Below, in pieces: positions 1 to 9,426 of a stretch of 64,000 bases of DNA; the first letter of the stretch is position 1; the number at the start of each line of letters is the position of its first letter. The translations under genes were made by a program, and so were the position numbers. The notes under the pieces were generated by a model. The model had not been told where the DNA came from. It saw only the letters and a list, made by a program, of their open reading frames with translations, and made no database searches. Source of the stretch: an uncultured Bacteroides sp. (GTDB lineage: Bacteria > Bacteroidota > Bacteroidia > Bacteroidales > Bacteroidaceae); contig CASENE010000072.1 in assembly GCA_949289265.1 (NCBI GenBank), positions 62,001 through 126,000 on the forward strand. Direction: 5' to 3'.

Positions 1-566
1 TAAGGCACTTTGTCTTTGGGCAGGTAGTGTATCGTCTTTCCGCTGAGCCCTTGTTCTATCTGGCGCATCTTTTCCACGTTCTCGGGCGACTGGGCCAATT
101 GCTTGTATTGCTGCGGATGGGTACTCATGTATGACAGGTTGACCGTCATGACGTCGGCGCTCTTTTCGGCCGTTACGTCTTCCAGGAATCCGTGGCGCAC
201 GCCGTTGTCCACCCAGTCCGTGATGTAGTGCAAGCGCGACGTATAGCCGTCGATTTTCCCGTCGCGATAGCGTATCATCTGCAACTTCTGTGCGAAGGTT
301 CCTTCCGATATGTCGCCGTTGACAATGGGGCAGAGCGATTCTGCCAATACATATTCTACAAACGTGGTGCAATCCACCTCGTCGCAGTTCAGAATGAGTT
401 CTTCGGGGCCGTCCACATCCAGCGTGTGTGCCACATAGGGCGTATCCAGATACTTGATGGCCGTGGTCAGCATACGGTCTTCTTCGGTCGTCTGGGCCTG
501 TGCGGCAAACGCTGTGGCCAAAACACAACAGGTGCCCAGCATGAATTTACTGATTATCCGTTTCAT
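1..566 (-). CDS. DUF1460 amidase-like (NlpC/P60-fold) secreted protein, 3' part outside the window
   Basis: Only the first 188 residues are visible; the gene runs off the left edge. The start is the ATG at 566. Residues 1-25 form a signal peptide (basic MKR, hydrophobic core, end AAQAQ). The motif DCTTFVE at residues 65-71 matches the catalytic cysteine motif of the DUF1460 family, described as N-acetylmuramoyl-L-alanine amidase-like with an NlpC/P60 fold. A periplasmic or surface role in peptidoglycan or murein-peptide handling is therefore likely, but the substrate is inferred from the family. It lies 80 bp downstream of the OPT peptide transporter on the same strand, which would fit release and uptake of muropeptides in one operon. 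The catalytic histidine would lie beyond the edge and cannot be checked. Confidence 0.8.
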   Translation of the reverse strand, partial: MKRIISKFMLGTCCVLATAFAAQAQTTEEDRMLTTAIKYLDTPYVAHTLDVDGPEELILNCDEVDCTTFVEYVLAESLCPIVNGDISEGTFAQKLQMIRYRDGKIDGYTSRLHYITDWVDNGVRHGFLEDVTAEKSADVMTVNLSYMSTHPQQYKQLAQSPENVEKMRQIEQGLSGKTIHYLPKDKVP

Positions 567-646
567 TGTTGCAATTGGTTTTGATAGATAATATTTTTTT
601 AGATGTTAATGCTATGATATGCTTATGTCCCTTTGGGGGGGGAAGA

Positions 647-2653
647 TTATTTGCGGATTCGCGTACATGCCTTGACAAAGTAGGCGATTAGTAAGAGGTA
701 GGCCACTAACGACACTACTTGCGACCACGAGTTGGCCAGCCATGCTTCGTTGACCCAGTCTATTTCGGCAAAACGCAGTCCGGTACTCACCACGCCCATC
801 AGCGCGCCGCCTGCAATGAAGCCCGAAGCCAACAGCGTGCCCCTCTCTCCGCGCAGCGCGTTCAGCTCTTTGTCTTTCGAGCGGGTGGTGACGTACCAGT
901 TGATAGCGCCTCCCACCAGCAACGGAATGTTCAGTTCCAGGTTGATGAACATGCCCAGCGCGAAGGCCAGGGCCGGTATGCCGCAGAAGTTGAGCACGAT
1001 GGCCAGCAGGGCTCCGATGCCGTACAACAGCCAGGGAGCCTCGATGCCGCTCATCAACGGCTCAATGACGGCAGCCATGGCATTGGCTTGCGGGGCTGCC
1101 AGGTCGCCACTGGTGAATCCGTAGGTCTTGTTCAAGAGAATCATGACTCCGCCCACCGTGGCAGCCGACACCAGCGTGCCCAGGAATTTCCAACTCTCTT
1201 GCTTGGCAGGTGTCGTGCCCATCCAGTAACCAATCTTCAGGTCGGTAATAAAGCCGCCTGCCATGGACAGTGCCGTGCACACCACGCCGCCCATGACCAA
1301 GGCGGCCACCATGCCTTCGGGACCTTTCAGCCCTACGGCCACCATCACCACCGAGGCCAGGATGAGCGTCATGAGCGTCATGCCGGACACCGGGTTGGTG
1401 CCCACAATGGCGATGGCGTTGGCCGCTACCGTGGTGAAGAGGAACGCGATGCCTGCCACCAGGAGGATGGCCACCACCGTGTGGAGCACATTGCCTTGCA
1501 TGACATCGAAGTAGAAGAAGAGCACTATCAGTATCAGGGTGAGGATGGAGCCGATGGCGATGAAGCGCATGGAGAGGTCGCGCTGTGTGCGCAGGCTTTG
1601 CGCGCTGTTGTTGCCCGAACCCTTCAGCTCTTTGGCTGCCAGACCCACGGCACTGCGTATGATGCCCCACGATTTGATGATGCCCAGGATGCCTGCCATC
1701 GCAATGCCGCCGATGCCGATGCTCTTGGCGTAGTTGTTGAAGATGGCCTCCGGACTCATGGCGCCCACGGTTTGCGTGATTTCAGGATTCCACTGGTTCA
1801 GCACCATGTCCCCGCACACCAGCGAGAGGCCGGGGATGAGTATCCACCAGACAAAGAGGGAGCCCAGGCAGATGATGGCCGCATACTTCAGTCCTACGAT
1901 ATAGCCCAGGCCCAGCACGGCGGCGCCGGTGTTGACCTTGAACACCAGTTTGGCTTTCTCCGCCAGCGTCTCTCCCCAACCGCACACGCGGGTCGTGAAA
2001 TTCTCGTTCCATAACCCGAAGGTAGCCGTGATGAAGTCATACAGACCGCCAATCAACCCGGCCATAAGCAGGGGCTTGGCCTGGCTCCCTCCCTTTTGGC
2101 CGGACACCAGAATCTGTGTGGTGGCCGTGGCTTCGGGGAAGGGATACTTGCCGTGCATGTCGCTGACGAAGTACTTGCGGAAAGGGATGAGGAACAGGAT
2201 GCCCAACACGCCGCCCAGCAGCGAACTGATGAACACCTGCGCAAAGGTTACCGTGACTTCGGCCGGATATCTTTCCTGCAAGATGTAGAGGGCCGGCAGG
2301 GTGAAGATGGCACCGGCCACGATGACGCCCGAACTGGCACCGATGGACTGGATGATGACATTCTCGCCCAGCGAGTTGCGACGCTTGGCGGCGGTGGACA
2401 ATCCCACGGCGATGATGGCGATGGGAATGGCTGCCTCGAACACTTGGCCGACCTTCAGGCCCAGATAGGCTGCTGCCGCCGAGAAAAGCACGGCCATGCA
2501 GATGCCCCATAGCACCGACCAGAGGTTGACCTCCGGATACGTTTTGTTCGGACTCATGAGGGGATTGTACACTTCATTGGGTTTGAGCTCGCGGAACGCG
2601 TTCTCGGGCAAGCCGGTAATTGGCTCTTCTGTCTGTGGGTCTCCTTGTTTCAT
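647..2653 (-). CDS. OPT family oligopeptide transporter
   Basis: The 668-residue protein is very hydrophobic, with more than a dozen membrane segments, and starts with a soluble tail containing NPLMSPNKTYPEVNLW, typical of the bacterial OPT/YSL superfamily (TIGR00733-like, usually 640-680 residues). Glycine-rich membrane segments such as GGALMGVVSTGLRF near the C-terminus also fit. The family takes up peptides or metal-chelate compounds across the inner membrane by proton symport; the substrate here is unknown. It sits between a DUF1573 protein (100 bp upstream) and an amidase-like protein (80 bp downstream) on one strand, so a shared transcript is plausible. No TAnnTTTG motif is evident directly upstream, which supports co-transcription from the promoter of the DUF1573 gene. 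Confidence 0.9.
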   Translation of the reverse strand: MKQGDPQTEEPITGLPENAFRELKPNEVYNPLMSPNKTYPEVNLWSVLWGICMAVLFSAAAAYLGLKVGQVFEAAIPIAIIAVGLSTAAKRRNSLGENVIIQSIGASSGVIVAGAIFTLPALYILQERYPAEVTVTFAQVFISSLLGGVLGILFLIPFRKYFVSDMHGKYPFPEATATTQILVSGQKGGSQAKPLLMAGLIGGLYDFITATFGLWNENFTTRVCGWGETLAEKAKLVFKVNTGAAVLGLGYIVGLKYAAIICLGSLFVWWILIPGLSLVCGDMVLNQWNPEITQTVGAMSPEAIFNNYAKSIGIGGIAMAGILGIIKSWGIIRSAVGLAAKELKGSGNNSAQSLRTQRDLSMRFIAIGSILTLILIVLFFYFDVMQGNVLHTVVAILLVAGIAFLFTTVAANAIAIVGTNPVSGMTLMTLILASVVMVAVGLKGPEGMVAALVMGGVVCTALSMAGGFITDLKIGYWMGTTPAKQESWKFLGTLVSAATVGGVMILLNKTYGFTSGDLAAPQANAMAAVIEPLMSGIEAPWLLYGIGALLAIVLNFCGIPALAFALGMFINLELNIPLLVGGAINWYVTTRSKDKELNALRGERGTLLASGFIAGGALMGVVSTGLRFAEIDWVNEAWLANSWSQVVSLVAYLLLIAYFVKACTRIRK

Positions 2654-2753
2654 ACAGTATAGGGTAAGGGTGTTGAATGTTTATGCGATGTGGTGGGGTG
2701 GCTCTGCCTGTGCCTTCAGGCAAAAGGCAGCGGGACACGGGAGGGGGCGGAAT

Positions 2754-3146
2754 TTATTCCTTCGCCTTCATTTCTCCTTCGATATACAGCCGCAGCATCT
2801 CCGTTTCCGCATTGGTGCGCAGGGTGATGGACTTGCGGAAGTGTCCGGGATAGCGCCCGGCGCCGTTATAAGTCACTTTTATCGTGCCGGTCTTTCCGGG
2901 GAGCACGGGCTCCTGGGTATATTCGGGGACGGTGCATCCGCAAGAGGCGATGGCCTGGTGGATGACCAGCGGCGCCTTGCCTACGTTGGTGAACGTGAAT
3001 GTGCAGGATACCACGGGGTGCTCTTCGGAGAAGGTTCCGAAATTGTGCGTAGTCTTGTCGAACTTGATTTCAGCTTTGGCTTGCGCCGATGCCTGGCCGA
3101 TGCCTGTCAGCAGACAGAGTATCAAGCAGAGAACGGTCTTTTTCAT
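2754..3146 (-). CDS. DUF1573 Ig-like secreted protein
   Basis: This 130-residue protein has a signal peptide (MKKTVLCLILCLLTGIGQASA) and then a single DUF1573 domain: EIKFDKTTHNFG, a central SCTFTFTNVGKAPLVI strand, the ASCGCT motif and the KVTYNGAGRYPGHFRKSI end are characteristic. DUF1573 is an immunoglobulin-like beta-sandwich, common in Bacteroidetes and related to ASPM-SPD-2-Hydin domains; no enzymatic role is known and it is thought to act in the periplasm or at the surface. Length is standard. The promoter motif TATCTTTG lies on the minus strand at 3182-3189, close to the ATG, so this is probably the first gene of a unit with the OPT transporter. Confidence 0.88.
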   Translation of the reverse strand: MKKTVLCLILCLLTGIGQASAQAKAEIKFDKTTHNFGTFSEEHPVVSCTFTFTNVGKAPLVIHQAIASCGCTVPEYTQEPVLPGKTGTIKVTYNGAGRYPGHFRKSITLRTNAETEMLRLYIEGEMKAKE

Positions 3147-3181
3147 TGTCTTTTGTTTTATTGTTTGTCAATCAATGGGCG

Positions 3182-3189
3182 CAAAGATA
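3182..3189 (-). promoter_or_regulatory. -7 promoter element TATCTTTG (DUF1573/OPT unit)
   Basis: The complement reads TATCTTTG followed by GCGCCC, the usual Bacteroidetes -7 form. It lies 36 bp upstream of the ATG at 3146, leaving a short leader. Position and match are seen; activity is inferred. Confidence 0.6.
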
Positions 3190-3371
3190 CGCCTTTTCTG
3201 ACACAAAAGGGGCTGATGCGTGCGAAATTGTATTAATTCGTTCTTTTTATTGTTGCTGTTGGTGACATTGTTGTTCCCTTTGATGTACTTTTGCAGGCGA
3301 AGCGCGATGGGGCGGTTGCACGAGGGAGTCGTTTCTGGGGACTTAAAAGTCTTTGTCTGCGGCCTAAAACC

Positions 3372-3550
3372 GGGCAATCTGCGGCAAAAGTTATAAATTT
3401 AGCCTGGATTTATGTAAATCCAGCTTAGATTTATGTAAATTTAGCCTAGATTTATGTAAATCCAGCCTGAATTTATAGTTTTTCTGAGGGAATGGACCGT
3501 TTTTTCCTGCGGCTCTGCCAAGTTTCTGGCGGAGAAGGGAGAAATTCCGG
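3372..3550. repeat. Dispersed repeat family A, copy 1 (21-bp palindromic tandem array with flanks)
   Basis: The core (3386-3483) begins AAAAGTTATAAATTTA and ends with its approximate inverse complement GAATTTATAGTTTTT. Between them three near-palindromes of the type GGATTTA-TG-TAAATCC recur every 21 bp, separated by AGCCT or AGCTT. The right flank (about 3484-3550) and a short left flank (CAATCTGCGGCAAAA) match copies 2 and 3. In this copy all three centres read TG. The rest of the 472-bp gap between the DUF1573 start and the MATE gene holds only the DUF1573 promoter; no gene is seen. Because 21 is a multiple of three the array is open in one minus frame as a 7-residue repeat (LHKSRLN type), but I do not regard it as coding. 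Confidence 0.85.
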
Positions 3551-3618
3551 TCGGCCTTTCCCCTCCGGGGCTTCCATCGGACTTGCATTGAAAATAGAAC
3601 TGAAACCGGACAACCATT

Positions 3619-4989
3619 ATGAAACACGCTCATTCCAGTCAAGAAAACTTCCTCCAGCTGACCACCCGGCCTGTGCACCGGCTGATTATCTCGCTGGCCA
3701 TTCCTACCATCATCAGCATGCTGGTCTCCTCTTTCTACAACATGGCCGATACGTATTTCGTGGGCAAAATCAATACGCAGGCCACGGCGGCAGTGGGGGT
3801 GGTGTTTTCGTTCATGACCATCGTCCAGGCCATCGGCTTCTTCTTCGGCCATGGTTCGGGCAATTACATCTCGCGCCGGCTGGGGGCGCAGGATACGGCG
3901 AGTGCCGAGAAGATGGCTGCCACGGGCTTCTTCCTGGCTTTCTTCTTTGGCATCGCGCTGGCCGTGGCGGGCCTGGTGTTCTTGACGCCCCTCTCCATGC
4001 TGCTGGGTTCCACTCCCACCATTTTGCCTTATACGGAGCAATATCTGGGCGTCATCTTGCTGGGCGCTCCTTTCATGACAGCCTCTCTGGTGCTGAACAA
4101 TCAGATGCGCTTTCAGGGCAATGCGGCCTATGCCATGGTGGGGATTGTGTCGGGGGCGGTAATCAACGTGGTGTTGGACCCGGTGCTGATTTTCGGCTTC
4201 GGCATGGGCATATCCGGTGCCGCATGGGCCACGGCCGTGAGCCAGATGTGCAGTTTCGTGCTGTTGCTGTTCATGGCGCGCCGGGACGGCAATATCCGTA
4301 TCCGCTACCGCAATTTCACGCCGACCTTGGCGTTTATAAAGGAAATCATTGGGGGAGGCACGCCCTCGCTGGCGCGTCAAGGCCTGGCCAGCGTGTCTAC
4401 CATGCTGCTCAACGTGGCGGCGGGCGCTTATGGCGATGCGGCCATAGCCGGCATGAGCATCGTGTCCCGCATCGGCATGTTCATCAATTCCTTCCTGATA
4501 GGTTTCGGGCAAGGTTTTCAGCCGGTGTGCGGTTTCAATTATGGCGCGGGGCTCTATCAGCGTGTCCGCCAGGGATTCTGGTTTTGCGTGAAGGTAGGCT
4601 TTGTCTTTTTGCTGGTCTTTGCCTTGGCGTGCTTCGGTTTTGCCGAAGAGGTGGTCGAGCTTTTCCGCAAGGGAGACCCGGCCGTGGTGGCCACAGGGGC
4701 AGCCGCCTTGCGTTGGCAGCTGATTACGTATCCGCTGGGTGCATGGATTATCGTGAGCAACATGATGCTGCAGACCATTCGCAAACCCGTGCGCGCCACC
4801 ATCCTGTCTTCCGCCCGCCAGGGCCTGTTCTTCGTCCCGCTTATCTTCATTCTGCCCCGCTTTCTGGGGCTTCAGGGGGTAGAGATGTGTCAGGCCGTAT
4901 CGGACATGTTTACCTTCCTGCTGGCCATCCCTCTGACATGCGGAGTATTGGCCCAGATGAAGCGGAAAGAAAGGCAGGCGAACGGATAA
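3619..4989 (+). CDS. MATE family multidrug/toxin efflux transporter
   Basis: The protein has 456 residues and twelve predicted membrane segments, the normal size for MATE exporters (NorM/DinF-like), which expel organic cations in exchange for Na+ or H+. Typical elements are the N-terminal PVHRLIISLAIPTIISMLVSS, the NMADTYFVG motif after helix 1, and the internal duplication visible as a second ARQGLASVSTMLLNVAAG segment near residue 250. The ATG at 3619 is supported by the polar leader MKHAHSSQENFLQLTT. No TAnnTTTG motif is obvious upstream, where repeat family A lies. It converges with the serine palmitoyltransferase gene and a hairpin separates the two. The transported substrate cannot be read from sequence. 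Confidence 0.93.
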   Translation: MKHAHSSQENFLQLTTRPVHRLIISLAIPTIISMLVSSFYNMADTYFVGKINTQATAAVGVVFSFMTIVQAIGFFFGHGSGNYISRRLGAQDTASAEKMAATGFFLAFFFGIALAVAGLVFLTPLSMLLGSTPTILPYTEQYLGVILLGAPFMTASLVLNNQMRFQGNAAYAMVGIVSGAVINVVLDPVLIFGFGMGISGAAWATAVSQMCSFVLLLFMARRDGNIRIRYRNFTPTLAFIKEIIGGGTPSLARQGLASVSTMLLNVAAGAYGDAAIAGMSIVSRIGMFINSFLIGFGQGFQPVCGFNYGAGLYQRVRQGFWFCVKVGFVFLLVFALACFGFAEEVVELFRKGDPAVVATGAAALRWQLITYPLGAWIIVSNMMLQTIRKPVRATILSSARQGLFFVPLIFILPRFLGLQGVEMCQAVSDMFTFLLAIPLTCGVLAQMKRKERQANG

Positions 4990-5049
4990 CGCACAGAAAG
5001 CAATGCGGCGTCTGGAACCGGCCCACGGCACGCATGTGGTGCTGAAACG

Positions 5050-5100
5050 ACGAGGCGCGGAGGATGAATCACACGATTCTTCCTCCGCGCCTCGTTTTAT
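5050..5100. terminator. Intrinsic terminator, probably bidirectional
   Basis: The arm ACGAGGCGCGGAGGA (5050-5064) pairs with TCCTCCGCGCCTCGT (5081-5095), followed by TTTTATTTCTTTT. It stands between two convergent genes (MATE and serine palmitoyltransferase), so it could stop transcription from both sides, though the run of A on the left is short. Confidence 0.8.
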
Positions 5101-5116
5101 TTCTTTTAGGAATCTT

Positions 5117-6304
5117 TTATTTGATAATATCCAATGCTTTGAAGCATTTGGTCAGTTTCTCTACGGCATAATCCACTTGTTCCTTTGTATGGGTAGCCAT
5201 TAGCGCTACACGTACCAAGGTGTCTTGAGGGGCACATGCCGGGGGAATGACCGGATTGATGAAAATGCCTTCGTCAAAGGCCAGCTTGGTTACGGTAAAC
5301 GTTTTGTCTGTGTCGCGCACATAAAGCGGAATGATGGGGGATTGGGTTTCGCCGATTTCAAAGCCGGCTTCGCGGAAACGTTTCAGCGCATAGTTGGTGA
5401 CGTCCCACAGGCGCTGGATGCGTTCGGGTTCCGTGCGGATGATGTGCAGCGCCTCGCGGGCGGCGGCCGTGGCTGCCGGCGTGTTGCTTGCCTGGAAGAT
5501 ATATGAACGGGCATTATGGCGTAACCAGTTGATCACAGCTTTGTCTCCGGCCACGAAACCGCCAATAGAAGCCAAGGATTTGCTGAATGTTCCCATAATC
5601 AAATCCACGTCGTCCGTTACGCCGAAATAGTCGCAGACACCGCGTCCTTCTTTGCCAAATACTCCCAGTCCGTGGGCTTCGTCTACATAAATGCTGGCGT
5701 TGTATTTTTTCTTCAGGCGGACGATTTCAGGCAGATTGGCCAAGTCGCCTTCCATGGAGAATACGCTGTCCACGATAATCAGCTTGATGGCATCAGGTTC
5801 ACAACGTTGCAGTTCCTTTTCCAGGGCATCCATGTCGTTGTGCTTATACTTCAGTTGGGTGGCAAAGGAAAGACGACGTCCGTCAACGATAGACGCATGG
5901 TCGCGGTCATCACAAATGATATAATCACCACGACCGGCCAGTTGGGGGATGACGCCTTCGTTTACCGTAAATCCGGTAGAGAAGCACAATGCTTCGTCTT
6001 TGCCGACAAATTCTGCCAATTCTTTTTCTAACTCCACATGAATGTCCAGCGTTCCATTCAGCAAACGGGAACCGGCACATCCGGTGCCATATTTGTCTGT
6101 AGCTGCCTTGGCAGCCTCGATGATCCGCTTGTCATACGTCAGTCCCATGTAGGCATTCGAGCCAAACATCAAAACCTTCCGACCGTCCATCATGACTTCC
6201 GTGTCCTGATGGCTGTCAATCGTGCGGAAATAAGGATATACGCCTTTGGCCATAAACTGTTGCGGCACATCGTACTTTGCAAATTTGTCTTGTAATAAGC
6301 CCAT
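5117..6304 (-). CDS. spt: Serine palmitoyltransferase (sphingolipid synthesis)
   Basis: This PLP-dependent enzyme of the alpha-oxoamine synthase family (395 residues) condenses L-serine with a long acyl-CoA to give 3-ketosphinganine, the first step of sphingolipid synthesis. Visible residues are GTGCAGSR (73-80), DRDHAS with the PLP-stacking histidine near 136, VDEAHGLGVFG (208-217) and the Schiff-base lysine K242 in GTFSKSLASIGG. The N-terminus MGLLQDKFAKYDVPQQFMAKGV is typical of Bacteroides enzymes. I chose the ATG at 6304: the upstream ATG at 6391 falls inside the promoter motif at 6389-6396. Other family members (KBL, BioF, HemA) are less likely because of the N-terminus and the divergent lipid-kinase neighbour. 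It is transcribed away from that gene. Confidence 0.87.
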   Translation of the reverse strand: MGLLQDKFAKYDVPQQFMAKGVYPYFRTIDSHQDTEVMMDGRKVLMFGSNAYMGLTYDKRIIEAAKAATDKYGTGCAGSRLLNGTLDIHVELEKELAEFVGKDEALCFSTGFTVNEGVIPQLAGRGDYIICDDRDHASIVDGRRLSFATQLKYKHNDMDALEKELQRCEPDAIKLIIVDSVFSMEGDLANLPEIVRLKKKYNASIYVDEAHGLGVFGKEGRGVCDYFGVTDDVDLIMGTFSKSLASIGGFVAGDKAVINWLRHNARSYIFQASNTPAATAAAREALHIIRTEPERIQRLWDVTNYALKRFREAGFEIGETQSPIIPLYVRDTDKTFTVTKLAFDEGIFINPVIPPACAPQDTLVRVALMATHTKEQVDYAVEKLTKCFKALDIIK

Positions 6305-6388
6305 GAAATATCTTTTTACAATGAATATTGATTCCTTACATATTCGAACGGTTCGTTTCAAACCGGCTCTGTCCTTGAAAACAGCGCG

Positions 6389-6396
6389 CAAAGATA
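6389..6396 (-). promoter_or_regulatory. -7 promoter element TATCTTTG (serine palmitoyltransferase)
   Basis: The minus-strand TATCTTTGCGCG lies about 85 bp upstream of the ATG at 6304 and decides against the longer reading frame starting at 6391. It is paired back to back with the element at 6491-6498 for the divergent gene. Confidence 0.65.
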
Positions 6397-6490
6397 ATAA
6401 AATATGTCGTTACAATACTTATTTCTTTCAAAAAATCTATCTGTGGAGGTTTAAAAACGCAAGATGATTTCAATTCTGTGAGAATTGTAT

Positions 6491-6498
6491 TATTTTTG
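6491..6498 (+). promoter_or_regulatory. -7 promoter element TATTTTTG (lipid kinase gene)
   Basis: TATTTTTGCAGG lies 35 bp upstream of the chosen ATG at 6533. The TTG at 6485 would precede the transcription start, so the frame was trimmed to 6533. Confidence 0.65.
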
Positions 6499-6532
6499 CA
6501 GGGTGAATATCTCTTCTATCAGTAAGTCTTAT

Positions 6533-7570
6533 ATGGATAACAAAAAGCATATCGCATTTATTATAAATCCTATATCCGGCATCAGAGACAAAGAACAGAT
6601 CTTAAAATGGATAGACGAACGCTTGGATAAACAGCTCTATACGTATGAGTTTATACGTACTGAATATGCAGGGCATGCCATAAAAATAGCAGCCCAACAA
6701 GCCGAAGTGGGAACTTTTGCCGTGGTGGCTATCGGAGGAGACGGCACGATAAACGAAATAGCCCGTTCGTTGGTACATACTTCTACGGCATTGGGCATCA
6801 TTCCATGTGGCTCGGGTAATGGATTAGCGCGTCATCTGCAAATTCCGCTTGAACCACGACAAGCAGTTGATATTATAAATGAACAAGCGATTAAGACTAT
6901 AGATTACGGTCTCATCAATTCCATTCCTTTTTTCTGCACTTGTGGGGTGGGATTTGACGCTTTTGTAAGTCTGCAGTTTTCGAAAGCAGGGAAAAGGGGG
7001 CCGCTCACATATCTGGAAAAAACATTGTCCGAGAGTCTGAAGTATTATCCTGAGACTTACGAACTGGAAATGAATGGTAATACGGCGCGATACAGGGCTT
7101 TTCTGATTGCCTGTGGGAATGCTTCGCAATATGGCAATAATGCGTATATAACACCTCAGGCTACGTTGGATGACGGTTTACTGGATGTTACGATACTGGA
7201 GCCTTTCACTGTATTGGATGTGCCGGCCCTGGCCTATCAGCTTTTTCATAAAACTATCGATCAAAACAGTTGCATCAAAACTTTTCGGTGCCAGTCCTTG
7301 AAAATACATCGCAATAAGCCCGGTGTGGTACATTATGACGGCGACCCAGTGGTGATGGGCAGAGATATAGAGGTGGGGATAGTGAAAAAGGCATTGCACG
7401 TAATAGTACCGCGTAACGCCGAACAAGATTCGCCCAACGTCTTCCAGCGTGCGCAAGATTACATAAACGGATTGAAGCAGCTCAATCGTCAATTCTTGCA
7501 AAAGATGAGTGAAGACTGGAAAGAGCGCTCTTGGGCCCGTGAAAACGGAGAAAATAAAGGCGAAAGGTGA
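6533..7570 (+). CDS. Diacylglycerol/sphingoid-base kinase family protein
   Basis: The 345-residue protein belongs to the DAGK catalytic-domain family (YegS/BmrU, LCB5-like). Visible are the N-terminal [10 protein letters not shown], the nucleotide-binding [12 protein letters not shown] with the GGDGT signature, and [14 protein letters not shown]; the C-terminal half carries the lid region with VHYDGDPV. Such enzymes phosphorylate diacylglycerol, undecaprenol-like lipids or sphingoid bases using ATP at the inner face of the membrane. Its divergent pairing with serine palmitoyltransferase suggests a sphingoid or ceramide-type substrate, but that is context inference only. The start was set at the ATG at 6533, since an upstream in-frame TTG overlaps the promoter. 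The end is rich in charged residues and 85 bp separate it from aspS. Confidence 0.85.
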   Translation: MDNKKHIAFIINPISGIRDKEQILKWIDERLDKQLYTYEFIRTEYAGHAIKIAAQQAEVGTFAVVAIGGDGTINEIARSLVHTSTALGIIPCGSGNGLARHLQIPLEPRQAVDIINEQAIKTIDYGLINSIPFFCTCGVGFDAFVSLQFSKAGKRGPLTYLEKTLSESLKYYPETYELEMNGNTARYRAFLIACGNASQYGNNAYITPQATLDDGLLDVTILEPFTVLDVPALAYQLFHKTIDQNSCIKTFRCQSLKIHRNKPGVVHYDGDPVVMGRDIEVGIVKKALHVIVPRNAEQDSPNVFQRAQDYINGLKQLNRQFLQKMSEDWKERSWARENGENKGER

Positions 7571-7610
7571 AAAACTTGTGTCACATAAAGGGTTCGTCCC
7601 AGGTTTTTTG

Positions 7611-7618
7611 TACTTTTG
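7611..7618 (+). promoter_or_regulatory. -7 promoter element TACTTTTG (aspS)
   Basis: TACTTTTGCGCA lies 37 bp upstream of the aspS ATG at 7656, inside the longer open frame, which supports the trimmed start. Confidence 0.6.
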
Positions 7619-7655
7619 CGCAACTGTTTTTTTGAAAACATCATATATATTAAAT

Positions 7656-9410
7656 ATGTATAGAACACACACCTGCGGAGAACTCCGCATTTCGAATGTA
7701 AATCAAACGGTTACGTTGGCCGGATGGGTACAACGGAGCCGAAAGATGGGAGGCATGACTTTCATAGACCTCCGCGATCGGTATGGCATTACTCAGTTGG
7801 TTTTCAATGAAGAAGTGAACGCCGAACTTTGCGAACAAGCTAACCGCTTGGGGCGTGAATATGTGATTCAAGTAATAGGAACGGTCAGCGAACGATTCAG
7901 CAAAAATCAGCATATCCCGACCGGTGACATTGAAATCATTGTTTCAGCCTTGAACGTGCTCAATTCGTCTTTGACTCCTCCCTTCACGATTGAAGACAAT
8001 ACGGATGGAGGTGATGACTTGCGTATGAAATATCGTTATCTGGATTTACGCCGTACTGCAGTGCGCAAAAATCTGGAATTACGTCATAAGATGACCATTG
8101 AAGTTCGTAAATATCTGGATGCTCAAGGATTTATAGAGGTGGAAACTCCCATCCTGGTAGGTTCTACTCCAGAAGGAGCGCGTGACTTTGTTGTGCCTTC
8201 ACGTATGAACCCGGGGCAATTCTATGCACTCCCGCAAAGCCCGCAGACATTGAAACAGTTATTGATGGTATCCGGCTTCGATCGTTATTTCCAAATTGCC
8301 AAGTGCTTCCGCGACGAAGATTTGCGTGCAGATCGTCAGCCTGAATTCACCCAGATAGATTGTGAAATGTCTTTTGTGGAGCAGGATGATGTCATCAATC
8401 TGTTTGAAGGAATGGCTAAATATTTGTTTAAGACCATTCGGGGTGTGGAGCTCACCGGGCCGTTCCTGCGCATGCCTTGGGCAGAGGCCATGAAATACTA
8501 TGGCAGTGATAAACCCGACTTACGGTTTGGCATGAAGTTCGTAGAACTGATGGATATCATGAAGGGGTATGGTTTCTCAGTCTTTGACGGTGCGAATTAT
8601 ATTGGAGGAATCTGTGCCGAAGGCGCAGCACATTATACCCGTAAACAAATAGATGCACTTACAGATTTTGTAAAAAGGCCTCAGATCGGTGCCAAAGGTC
8701 TGGTGTATGCCCGCGTAGAAGCAGACGGACATGTGAAATCCAGCGTAGATAAATTCTATTCGCAAGAGGTTCTTCAGAAGATGAAAGAAGCATTTGGAGC
8801 TAAACCGGGTGACCTGATCTTGATTCTTTGTGGTGACGACGCAATGAAAACGCGCAAACAGCTTTGTGAGCTTCGTCTGGAGATGGGCAATCAGTTGGGG
8901 TTGAGGGATAAGAACAAATTTGCTCTATTGTGGGTAGTGGATTTCCCCATGTTTGAGTGGAGCGAGGAAGAAGGCCGCCTGATGGCTATGCACCATCCCT
9001 TTACGCATCCCAAAGAGGAAGATATATCTTTGCTGGACACAAATCCGGAAGCCGTACGTGCCGATGCGTATGATATGGTATGTAATGGCATTGAAGTGGG
9101 TGGAGGGTCTATCCGTATCCACGATGCCAAACTGCAAGAAAAAATGTTCGAGATATTGGGCTTTACTCCTGAACGAGCCCAAGAACAATTCGGTTTCTTG
9201 ATGAATGCCTTCAAATATGGTGCACCTCCTCACGGTGGACTGGCTTATGGACTGGACCGTTGGGTAAGCATATTTGCTGGTTTGGATAGCATTCGCGACT
9301 GTATTGCCTTCCCTAAGAACAACAGCGGACGTGACGTAATGCTGGATGCACCTTCTGTCTTGGAGCCGAAGCAGTTGGAAGAGTTGAAACTGATAGTTAA
9401 GGAAGACTAA
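7656..9410 (+). CDS. aspS: Aspartyl-tRNA synthetase
   Basis: The 584-residue class II synthetase charges tRNA-Asp. It has an N-terminal OB-fold anticodon-binding domain (about 1-110; [24 protein letters not shown]), motif 2 with [18 protein letters not shown], the bacterial GAD insert domain (about 290-420), and motif 3 [16 protein letters not shown] near the C-terminus. Length and domain order are those of a bacterial AspRS. The start is the ATG at 7656 with protein start [10 protein letters not shown]; the 49 additional upstream codons cross the promoter and end of the preceding gene. It is followed after 16 bp by a GtrA gene, so both are probably co-transcribed. Confidence 0.97.
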   Translation: MYRTHTCGELRISNVNQTVTLAGWVQRSRKMGGMTFIDLRDRYGITQLVFNEEVNAELCEQANRLGREYVIQVIGTVSERFSKNQHIPTGDIEIIVSALNVLNSSLTPPFTIEDNTDGGDDLRMKYRYLDLRRTAVRKNLELRHKMTIEVRKYLDAQGFIEVETPILVGSTPEGARDFVVPSRMNPGQFYALPQSPQTLKQLLMVSGFDRYFQIAKCFRDEDLRADRQPEFTQIDCEMSFVEQDDVINLFEGMAKYLFKTIRGVELTGPFLRMPWAEAMKYYGSDKPDLRFGMKFVELMDIMKGYGFSVFDGANYIGGICAEGAAHYTRKQIDALTDFVKRPQIGAKGLVYARVEADGHVKSSVDKFYSQEVLQKMKEAFGAKPGDLILILCGDDAMKTRKQLCELRLEMGNQLGLRDKNKFALLWVVDFPMFEWSEEEGRLMAMHHPFTHPKEEDISLLDTNPEAVRADAYDMVCNGIEVGGGSIRIHDAKLQEKMFEILGFTPERAQEQFGFLMNAFKYGAPPHGGLAYGLDRWVSIFAGLDSIRDCIAFPKNNSGRDVMLDAPSVLEPKQLEELKLIVKED

Positions 9411-9426
9411 CGCAGAAGTAGGCAAG

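Noticed and set aside
3391-5031. Seven-residue LHKSRLN repeats as a coding tandem-repeat protein
   Set aside because: The array is open only because 21 is a multiple of three; the remaining frame is an antisense shadow of the MATE gene, and the arrays in copies 2 and 3 are not continued by similar proteins.
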